Source of the DNA: Mayamaea pseudoterrestris
Lineage: Eukaryota > Bacillariophyta > Bacillariophyceae > Sellaphorales > Sellaphoraceae
DNA: 64,000 bases
Reading direction: 5' to 3'
Assembly (NCBI GenBank): GCA_027923505.1
Contig: BROI01000004.1
Span: forward strand, 930,001-994,000
In this document: one piece after another, positions 51,197 through 59,891 of the stretch
Numbering within the stretch: position 1 is the stretch's first letter
How the letters are laid out: every line of letters begins with the position of its first letter
The notes under the pieces: generated by a model
The model's input: only the letters and a program-made list of their open reading frames with translations
Databases searched by the model: none
Told to the model about the DNA's origin: nothing
Position numbers and translations under genes: made by a program

Positions 51197-52102
51197 ATGA
51201 TTTTTAAACTATGGTTCATCAGCTTAGTAGTTGCTGGTAGGGCGGTAGAGGTTTTGTCAGAATGGACATGCCCCGCCGGACGAGCTGCTATCAATGATCT
51301 GCTTGACTCGGAGGATGATGAGTTTGATGTTGATGCAGGTCCCTTGTCGAAACATGGCTTCGAGCTCTTTATATCCAATCAACTAATTGATCCAAACAGG
51401 CACACGGTGCTGCAAGTTGGGATGGATTATGTCCTACGGATCAAGGTCACAGAGGATCGATTTCGGGGCGCGTTTCTACGTCTCGAACCATTGAGCGAAG
51501 TCAGCGACACGTCGGGTGCGCTGCAGCCCCGCGATGCCACGACACAAGTCAGCAAGTATTGTGACGAGCCCGTGGTTGGTATTGGGACAATTGACTTGGA
51601 GTCAAAGCCGGGTGTGACGGGCATTCTTCGCATGGACGAAACAGCGAATGCCATGTTGGATGTGACAATCGTCAAAACGTTCACAGATAATCACATTACT
51701 TATGCGTATTCGCAATACAAGATCAGGTTCGTTAACGACATGCCCCTGCCTGCGATCCCTACGTCTAGTCCTACCATGCTACCAGATATGGAGCAGCCGG
51801 CATCATCTAGCTTTTGTTCCTTCCATCGTGTGCAGCAGTGCCAGTCTGACTACTTGTCGACGCAACAGACGGACGATTGTAATAGCTGTATCTCCACAGC
51901 CCACTCTCAGCAAGTGTCAAGTTGCGATCAAATGGAAAACACGTTATGTGCAGCTTTAAAGAATTGCTCCTGCGGTGCTTGTAGCACGCATTTGGAAGCC
52001 TATCTGAGCTGTGCCTACAATAAGTTGCTAGGATGCGACATTGATTGCAGCATCTCCAGTCATACAGCATCTATTCTTGATGAGTTCGCTTTTACAGCAT
52101 AA
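51197..52102 (+). CDS. Secreted Cys-rich protein with Reeler-like domain
   Basis: Single exon, 301 residues from the ATG at 51197, chosen because it places a signal peptide first (MIFKLWFISLVVAG). An ATG at 51116 is possible. Residues ~15-175 contain CPAGRAAI, HGFELFISN, VLQVGMDYVLRIKV and RFRGAFLRLE, resembling the Reeler domain in which FRGF marks a central strand. After a Ser/Pro/Thr linker comes a Cys-rich C-terminal module with 14 Cys (CSFHRVQQCQ, CNSCIST, CSCGACS, CDIDC). No membrane segment follows, so it is probably secreted. The function is unknown and the Reeler call is tentative. Confidence 0.6.
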   Translation: MIFKLWFISLVVAGRAVEVLSEWTCPAGRAAINDLLDSEDDEFDVDAGPLSKHGFELFISNQLIDPNRHTVLQVGMDYVLRIKVTEDRFRGAFLRLEPLSEVSDTSGALQPRDATTQVSKYCDEPVVGIGTIDLESKPGVTGILRMDETANAMLDVTIVKTFTDNHITYAYSQYKIRFVNDMPLPAIPTSSPTMLPDMEQPASSSFCSFHRVQQCQSDYLSTQQTDDCNSCISTAHSQQVSSCDQMENTLCAALKNCSCGACSTHLEAYLSCAYNKLLGCDIDCSISSHTASILDEFAFTA

Positions 52103-52191
52103 TGTGTCTTGTCGGCACAGTATGCGATTCAGTTTAAACATGTAAATTTAGCTGTTACTGTAGCGTTTAGCTCTAAGTTAAATAGCATTTG

Positions 52192-53298
52192 TCAATGACG
52201 ATTTGCATCGTCCTTGCCCACTTTTTGCAGCGATTGAATCTGCTGCCGAAAGAATTCTCGCTTCATGCCATTGATGAACGGCCAAACAAGACGTCCCATG
52301 GTAGTCTTTGGCTTTGCGATTGACATAATCTCCACGTCAATGCTATCATCGCTGCGAAGCGCCACGGTCAGGCGCTCCTCCCCCTGTAACCAGTGACCAC
52401 GAAGCGTCGCAAACGCCGTGGATGTGTAGGTTCTCGTCAGGGGCGACCATGATGCATCGACAGCCGGAAAAGGGTCTTGGTCAACCACGTTGTAAACAAC
52501 TGACACTGGATTGACGGCAAAGACAATTGGGAGAAACTTGGATCGCACAAACGTCACCAATCGCTTGCTCGGCCCCTGCCATATTTGCTGCGTCGACTCG
52601 GATGTTGCAGCAAATGGGTGATTGCTAATGTAATCGTCATTGTCAACAGGTCGGACCGAGTATATGCCGCGCAAAGCTTCGGGCGGATGCACCTGCGCAA
52701 TTCCTTGGCGTTGCGTGCTAAATTCCCAGTCCAGCGCAGCGTCTCGGATTCTTTCATAGCAAGACAGACCATGACCAATGTTTCGTTGTTGAACGCGACA
52801 AATGTTCCAGTCGGCTTGCTCGAGAACGCTTTCCGGAATGGCAGTCCCTGGCCACCATTCATTGTGTTCTTGCTCTTGCTGCACAACACCGCGAGACACT
52901 GAAACAGTCTCGCTCAGATTAGCTGCCTGACTAGTCGATGCTGCAATGGATGGATTCGTCATGCCGACCATATCGTGGTTGTAGTATTGTCGTCGCGTAA
53001 TACAAGCTTGTGGTGAAGCCGTTCCAACGTTGCCTCCAAACCACTTTGTCAATTGTTGCCTCGATGGCTTGCCAAATGACAGGACTGTTCCCCTTTGTCG
53101 CACTTTTTCGTGTATTCTGCTCGTTGATCGTTGTCGAGCCTTGCTGATGTAGCGTTCCTTGAGTCGCGTCAACTTGCGTTTGGTCAGGCGCAAGGAAGGT
53201 TCGCGTCGAATGCGATGCGACGGTAATTCTTTGGCTGATGCAGCAATAAGCAGCAGCAGTAAACAAAATAAAGCTCCTCGATGATTAAGTATCATCAT
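52192..53298 (-). CDS. DUF1990 (UPF0548) domain protein with signal peptide
   Basis: Single exon, 368 residues from the ATG ending at 53298 (tandem ATGs). Residues ~8-23 are a signal peptide (GALFCLLLLLIAASA). A basic region rich in R and K follows, then the DUF1990 domain in the C-terminal half: AALDWEFSTQRQGI, IVFAVNPVSVVYNVVD, ATLRGHWLQGEERLTVAL and the final MSIAKPKTTMGRLVWPFINGMK. The domain is found in bacteria and plants and has a START-like fold suggestion; its function is unknown. Entry into the secretory pathway is unusual for this family and may mean plastid import, though no Phe-type junction is clear. Confidence 0.75.
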   Translation of the reverse strand: MMILNHRGALFCLLLLLIAASAKELPSHRIRREPSLRLTKRKLTRLKERYISKARQRSTSRIHEKVRQRGTVLSFGKPSRQQLTKWFGGNVGTASPQACITRRQYYNHDMVGMTNPSIAASTSQAANLSETVSVSRGVVQQEQEHNEWWPGTAIPESVLEQADWNICRVQQRNIGHGLSCYERIRDAALDWEFSTQRQGIAQVHPPEALRGIYSVRPVDNDDYISNHPFAATSESTQQIWQGPSKRLVTFVRSKFLPIVFAVNPVSVVYNVVDQDPFPAVDASWSPLTRTYTSTAFATLRGHWLQGEERLTVALRSDDSIDVEIMSIAKPKTTMGRLVWPFINGMKREFFRQQIQSLQKVGKDDANRH

Positions 53299-53693
53299 GC
53301 AATTTGTCACCTAAAGAGCAGATTGCCGTAAAAATCATGAGGACTGGACGAGGAGATTCCGTGGTCCATGGTGCAACTGAGCGCTGTCATGCTCAAGAAC
53401 AACCCGGAGCTGTGAGTCTTGCAACTCCGACTGTGAATCAAACAGTAGTGCTAAAAGCTACGTAGACTAATACATGCGCAGCTCGTTACTATAACAATTT
53501 ATAACGGGTAAGAGTTTGTTTAGCGTTTTGCTGCACAAGCGACAAATGTGCATGGGCTTGGCCATCAGTATTAGCTGACTGACGCGCTGGTTGCGTATTC
53601 ATTGCATCTTTAACTGGCTGCATGGGACGCGGTGATCTTTTGGGCGAGATCGCGTCCTGTTGCCAAGAGTTTGGACGAGCCTTGCGAAATCAT
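53299..53693. other. Intergenic, 395 bp
   Basis: Between the 5' end of the DUF1990 gene and the 3' end of the sulfotransferase gene, both minus. It holds the DUF1990 promoter. No ORF or repeat of note. Confidence 0.4.
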
Positions 53694-56600
53694 TTATTGA
53701 ATCTCCTTGGGCTGTGTTAACTTTGAATTCGTAATGTTGGCAATCTTGTCATGCTCTTCTTTCTTATTGTGATGCGCCCAGCACGAAGCGTCCAAGTCAA
53801 AGGCATCGGCCATGATAGTCCCAGCGAGCGGATCCGTAATGTTTATTTCCACCAAATGATGCGACGGATGGTTCTTCACAAAGGCACGTATCATGTCCGT
53901 GTGCTCCTGGTAAATCTTTGCGAAAAAATCGCGTCGTTCGTCGCCATATCCAATGTCGGCGAGCGTAATGCTGCTATTCTTCGCCATGTACTCGTTCATC
54001 AGCCATCGCTTCATCATGAACCAGTGCATCACGGAATACGCCCATACTTGTGGCTCCCGGAGAGGAAGAACAAACGTTGCATCAGGATAATCGGAATGGA
54101 TCTTGTCGAGACTAAAATGTTGGGGCAAAAAGTGTGCGTAGGGCGCGTCGAGAGACCTGGTGCCGTTTTCAAAAAGCATTCCGATACGTTTGCGCTTGTC
54201 CCTGGGGCGCTCTCCGTCAATTTGCGCGAACACTTGATAGTCGCCACATCCTTCTAGCATCTTGTTGCCCTCCGCCATGTTCATGAGAATACACTCAGCC
54301 ATTGTACCCTTTTCGCAAGGCGGAGCGTCGCTCGTATCTCCATAGGCGCAGTAATGTTGGGTGACAACGTCAGAGCAAGTGAAGAAATTGTAGATGCTTG
54401 TGGTTCCAGATTTTGGATAACCGACGACAATGACTGGAAGCGATAATGGCAGCTTTTTCTTAAACTCAGCAACTGGCGCAGGAACGTCTTCAATCGACTC
54501 GGCATCGATAAATTTGCCCTGCGAGAGGGCGCCAACGACTCTATCGGCAATCTTGGCGTGCTCCTCCTTCTTGTTCTTGTGGCCCCAGCAAGTCTCGCTT
54601 AGCCCGAAAGCGTAGCTCATGATCTTGCTAGCATTTGGATCAGTAATGTTTACCTCGACAAGCTTGTGAGATGGATGCTTCTTGACAAATTCTCGAACGT
54701 TGCGTGAATGATCGTCGTAAACTTTCGCCAGGAACGCTCGCCGTTGATCGCCGTACCCAATCATATCAAACTCGAGACTGCTATTCTTGGACATGTACTC
54801 GTTGATGATCCATCGCTTCATCATGACTGGAAGCAATAGAAAAGAAGGAAAGCGTTGTCCTTAGCGCATCGTCAAAAGAACGCCAAACACAAAACTCGTA
54901 GAGCATGCATTACTTACACCAGTGCATGACCGAGTACGCCCACACCATTGGTTCTCGAAGAGGAAGAACGAAAGTTGCATCCGGGTAGTGCCTGTGAATG
55001 TCGTCCAAATTGAATACTTGTGGTAGAAAATGCGAAAATGGAGCTGCCAGCGACCAAGTATCATTTTCAAATCGCATGCCAAGACCAGGTTGCTTAGGCC
55101 GTTCTCCGTCAATTTGGGCATACACCTGATAATCTCCGCACTTGTCAAATAATGGTTTATTTTGTCCCATGTTGTTGATTATGCATGACGCCATCGTCCC
55201 TCGCTGGCAAGGCGGTGCATCATTAATTTCTCCATAGGCACAATAATGCTGAGCCACAACGTCCGAGCAGTTAAAGTAATTCCATATACTTGTCGTACCA
55301 GACTTCGGAAAGCCTACAACGATGACAGGCTCGGGCAGACTTAGCTTCGTTCGATGAACCATTCGCTCGGCCGCCAACTCGTCCTCTTTTTGTCGCTTTC
55401 GTTCCGCAGCCTTCATTTCACGCTCCACTGCCTTTGCAATGGCGAGTTCTCCAACCTTTGACAAATCAAGCTTCTTCAGCTTGGTCTTCTTCGGCACGTC
55501 CTCCTCCTCGGTTCGAGTTCCATTGGTTCCCCAACACGATGAATGCAGATTGAAAGAGCTGGCCAAAACCTTGCCGGCATTTGGATCGGAGGTGTTGACC
55601 ACAATTAACGTGCTTTCCTTATCTTTAAAGAAGTGCTGAACGTAGTCATTGTGCTCTTGATAAATTTTCATGAGAAAATCCTTTCGTGGCTTGCCATAAT
55701 CGGGAAATTGAATGCTGCTGTCGTGGAGCATATACTCGTTTATGATCCATCGCTTCATTGAAAAGAAGCCCAAAACTGATAAAGCCCACTCTTCTGCGTC
55801 CTTTACAGGTAGTAGGAAGGTGGCGTTGGCATTCTCTTGATGGAGTCGCTCCAGCAGGTGATGTTGCGGCAGAAAGTGTCCAAACGCAGCATCTTTGCGG
55901 TGGCTTCCATCGTTCATGAGCATGCCCAGCCCAGGCTGCTTTGGCCGCTCGCCATCAATTTGCACAAAGACTTGATAGTCGCCGCAGCCTTCAAGCATGG
56001 GGCGCTCGTCGGCCATGTTGTTGAGTATACATTCCGACATGGTACCCTTGTCGCACGGACTTGCGTCCGAAACATCGCCATAGGCGCAACGACGCTGTGT
56101 TGGCATGCCTTCGCACGTAAAGTACGCCCAAAGGTCGGCCAATCCACTCCGCGGATATCCAAGACTGATGATTGGTGACGCCAACTTGATTGGTTTCCAT
56201 CCATTCGCCTGCTGCTCTGCTGAAATCGTATCGACTGCTTTTGCTTTTGGAAATCTGACAAGTTTGTCATGCGACTCCTTCTTGTTGTGGTGCCCCCAGC
56301 ATTTGTCACTCAAGCCAAAAGATTTGCTCATGACACTACCAGCATTTGGATCGGTAAGGTTAACTTCGATGTACGCATGGCTAGGATGTGTGGCTACAAA
56401 ATCTCGAACAACTTGAGTATGCTCCACGTAAACGCGCTGCAAGAATGCATCCAAAAAGCCAGCTCGCTTGGCTGGAATGGTAATACTTGAATCGTGCGCC
56501 ATGTACTCATTCAAAATCCATCGTTTCATTTGAAACCAATGCATGACACTCTTGGCCCAATCGGCTGGATCACGCAGCGGAAGTATAAAGGTTGCTTCCG

Positions 56601-57678
56601 GATAGTCGTTGTGAATAACCTCTAAATTGAAATGCTGAGGCAAAAAGTGTCCAAAGGCAACATCCTTGATGCGCGTTCCATTCTCGTACAAGGTTCCCCA
56701 GCCTCGGCTCTTTGGTCGTTCGCCATCAATCTGAGCATATACTTGGTAGTTGCCGCAGCCGTCAAACATTCTGCGCCCTTCGGCCATGTTGTATAACACG
56801 CATTCAGCCATGCTGTATTGTGAATGATAAAGTTTGCCAAGCAAAGGCAGATTGTATGTTTGAACAAGGCGAGTCATGCGAAAGCACAAGTAAAGTGAAG
56901 GAGTAATGAATGTGAGAAACTTATTAATATCAGATCTCGCGACAAGCCTTTTCCGAAGATCATTTATTCAAACTCAAGTATGTCTCTCTCACTCAAAGAA
57001 TACAAGTCTATTTACTCACGTCGCTTTACTGCAGGGCGGCGCATCCTGCAAGTCGCCATAGGCGCAAAAATGCTGGGCGCGAACATTGCTGCAGTTAAAG
57101 TAGCTCCAAATGCTCGTCGTTCCAGACTTTGGAAAGCCAAGCACAATGACTGGAAGCTTTTGCGAAAGTTGCACCAACGACGAGGAATCGCTGTCTGTCA
57201 TGGCTTGACCAAAGTCTTGGTGGGCGAAGCGGCGAGCGACAGTGTTTGCTGCTGCGGATGCTGTCGACTGCTTGACGTTTCGTTGCTGCTTCTCTTTGCG
57301 TCCAGTTCGTGACTGCTGCCTCAAAAAAGCATCCTTGCTCGGAACTCCGCCACTACCGTCATGCATAAAGCTATTCAAGTAGTCCATGGCGTCTTGTGTC
57401 GAAGAGTGTTTGCGGCTGTTGCTTCGTCGGCTGCTATTTGAATAGAAAAGCACGATGGATCCAACGACACAGGCAAGCATGAGCGTTCGTAATCGAATAG
57501 CGAGACATTTTTGAATCATTCGTTGAATCAAGCCATGTGATCGAGCTTGTCCCTTGGAAGAAATACTGCTAGCATGATGTTGATGCTGATGTTGTTGATT
57601 GATTGTGCTTCCATTCGATGGATGACTCGAGGGCAGTTTCTTTCCACTGCCGCTTCCATTGCCTGCAAATCGCTGCAT
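53694..57678 (-). CDS. Four-domain tandem sulfotransferase, type II membrane protein
   Basis: Three exons, complement(join(53694..54826,54918..56812,57020..57678)), 1228 residues; introns 207 and 91 bp, GT-AG, phases 2 and 1, each falling inside a sulfotransferase domain and restoring its sequence. A Gln/His/Ser-rich cytosolic start and a membrane anchor at ~63-80 indicate Golgi type II topology. Four ~260-residue sulfotransferase domains follow. Their 5'-phosphosulfate loops lie at 183-188 (PKSGTT), 440-444 (PRSGL, degenerate), 722-727 and 989-994 (both PKSGTT). Each shares CAYGD/E, GCGDYQV-type, QIDGERP, HFLPQ and MKRW-x-x-NEYM blocks; 3'-phosphate Arg and Ser occur in LPLREPMVWAYS. A charged coiled coil separates domains 2 and 3. 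Substrate is probably a polysaccharide or glycan. Confidence 0.88.
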
Positions 57679-57812
57679 GATACAATAGATTAGAGTCTTA
57701 TTTGTTCCTGTTAGTCTATGATGACTATGAAGAAGTGGAGTGGACGACAGGGATTTGATTGCAGGCACGTCGGCCGCTCGAAAAGGAATTGGAATCTCAT
57801 GGTCATTCTCGA

Positions 57813-57992
57813 GAACAAAAACTAAATATCCAGCCACAGATTCTTCCGCTTACTACACAAAGACGGCGATTGCTAAAACTTGGGTAGCTATGTGTAGCAA
57901 CCCAAGCACCCCCGCTGGGCTAGCAGAGCAGGTCCAGATCCGCGCCAAAGGGCGGGATGCTTGCCAGCTGCAGTGTGCTGCTGCTGAACCCA
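57813..57992 (-). repeat. Outer terminal direct repeat (B2) of the retrotransposon
   Basis: A 180-bp copy that matches 58212-58391 in the same orientation with one difference. It forms the outer 3' boundary of the element, next to the leader of the sulfotransferase gene. Confidence 0.85.
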
Positions 57993-58211
57993 GGGATGGG
58001 CTAGGGTGGGAACTTTAATCTATCTTACAGTCCTCGAACAAGAGCTTCGAGGCAAACAGACCAAGAGAATGACAAGCAAGCAAAGATTGCGAAGCAATCC
58101 TTGGAGAGGACCCATGACCTCTGGAAACCAATGCGCCAATGCCGTCATCCGATGACGTCACCATTGGCCAATCAAATCACCGCTTTCCTCCGGCTCTCCA
58201 GAATCCCACAT
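57993..58211 (-). repeat. Spacer between terminal repeats (candidate A2)
   Basis: 219 bp between the two direct copies. In PAT/Ngaro elements this position holds A2, a copy of the element's 5' end. The 5' end is not in the window, so identity cannot be tested here. Confidence 0.5.
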
Positions 58212-58391
58212 GAACAAAAACTAAATATCCAGCCACAGATTCTTCCGCTTACTACACAAAGACGGCGATTGCTAAAACTTGGGTAGCTATGTGTAGCAAC
58301 CCAAGCACCCCCGCTGGGCTAGCAGAGCAGGGCCAGATCCGCGCCAAAGGGCGGGATGCTTGCCAGCTGCAGTGTGCTGCTGCTGAACCCA
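58212..58391 (-). repeat. Inner terminal direct repeat (B1) of the retrotransposon
   Basis: Second 180-bp copy; it begins about 30 bp beyond the end of the recombinase-coding region. Confidence 0.85.
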
Positions 58392-58924
58392 TGAAGGAAA
58401 TGCAAGGAGGCCGCGCCAGGAGCTAAGCGCCCCAGGCTTTGCGTAGTCCAGAGGAAGAGGAATGCCTGTAGCCCGTAAATGGAACGGTGGTGGACACTGG
58501 CGAAGGACTGGTGGACTGGAGGTTGTTGTTGTGGTTGTTGTTGGTGGGAGTCGTGGAAGGTTGAAAGCGAGTAGCGCTAATGGTGTTGAAGTTGGTGACA
58601 GTGAGCATCTTCTTGGAGACGCCGGCTGAGAATAGATCAACTTGTTTGCGTATGTATTCCATAAAGGCTTCACTGCGCCAGCGGCCTTGTAGCTGAATGG
58701 TTGTAATAGGGACGCCCGACATGTACATTGCCATGGCGGCAGAGGCGCGTATAGAATGGAGGCCAATCGTGTCAACTGATAAACCAATGGACTCGGGATT
58801 GTTAAAGCTGATAAAATCGCGTAGAAAGGCGAGCGCCATCTTGGTATGGAGAGCAGCAAGCTTGCCGTCGTCTGCCTCGTAATAGTAGAAGTAGTCGTCA
58901 TCCTCACTCATGAGTCCCTTGTCA

Positions 58925-59478
58925 ATAGCAGGTATGCAACAGAAAGTAGTATCACTATGCCGTTAAAAGTAGCGCACCTCGGAATCGAACCAAGGATAAC
59001 CGGCTATATCACCTCTAAACACGCTGCTACTTTTCCGTCTGCTAGTGTACTATATGCTGCATACAAGGCACCATGCACTATGACAAGTAAAGGTATCGCT
59101 CTGGTTGCTGTTTTTCGTGTGCAACCTGCTACTCCCCTAGCTTTGCGCGTCATAGTGCTAACTCGTCTTCCGTTTCAGCTGGCATTTTCGTCTCGCGGGG
59201 GAATGTCACTTTTCAGTTTTTCCTGCGGCGTTTCGGGCTCGGCGCATCTTTGTGCACTCCCCAGGGTCCGCGACTCCCCATCGTTCGTTCGTGACAAACC
59301 CGTGCAACCAGTGAATTTTTGCTTTTTCTTCGCTTGATTCGATCGCAACTCGAACCAGCAGCCTCAGTCCAGATCTCTCGATAGGGACGCTACCATAGCA
59401 GGTATGCAACAGAAAGTTTGCAAAGCGGTAAAAGTGCGCATGTGCTACTTTTCGTCTGCTAGTGTACTATATGCTGCA
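58925..59478 (-). repeat. Short repeat pair with ~320-bp core, nested in the recombinase region
   Basis: Two diverged copies of a short unit (about 58925-59061 and 59395-59478) lie in direct orientation, with a unique core at about 59062-59394. Shared ends are a 23-bp identical block at 58925-58947 and 59395-59417, and a second block containing GTCTGCTAGTGTACTATAT in both. The layout resembles a small terminal-repeat element or a target duplication. The minus strand of the core starts GGTAGCGTCCC and later has GGTTCGAG, weakly like Pol III A and B boxes. Confidence 0.55.
58969..59030 (-). pseudogene. tRNA-like fragment (tRNA-derived sequence)
   Basis: On the minus strand 62 nt read as a shortened tRNA. 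They have GTAGC/GCTAC acceptor ends, a D-arm-like GTTTAGAGGTGATATAGC, and a perfect T-arm (CTTGG, TTCGATT, CCGAG) with the Pol III B box GGTTCGATTCC. The anticodon arm is too short for a working tRNA, and the acceptor stem has mismatches at its inner end. It resembles the tRNA-Gly layout. It is present in only one of the two short repeat copies. Confidence 0.5.
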
Positions 59479-59891
59479 ACAGGCACCACGGGGCAGAAGC
59501 GGGATTGCTGCATCGAAGAGATCGCCAGAGCTATGAGTTGTAACGCTATCATCCTTTACTTGATTCTTTTGCGCTCGAAAGACGAGAGACACCGAATTGG
59601 AAAGATGGAGCGAAGGGGAAGAGTGTGACACGAGCACGCCGTCTTTCCAGAACCGCGTATCGCAAACTCGAATAGGAAGAGTCCTTCTTTCAACTTTGTC
59701 TCCTTTATGGATCTTGAGGTATTCACAAGAGCGAAGAGCAAAGAAGAAAGCGAGCGTAATGATCCTTTGAAAGTGACGGTAGCCAGCGGAGGTGGCTTTC
59801 TCGGCGGCCATCTTCATGAGCAACGCCAACGGAATCGCCTGTTGATGCCCCGTGGTAGGATCCTCGTTATTATAGCCGCGAAACAAGCGTG

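Noticed and set aside
53694-57678. Three or four separate sulfotransferase genes
   Set aside because: No start codons, promoters or stops separate the domains. Domains 2 and 3 are in one exon, and splicing in phase completes domains 1 and 3 exactly.
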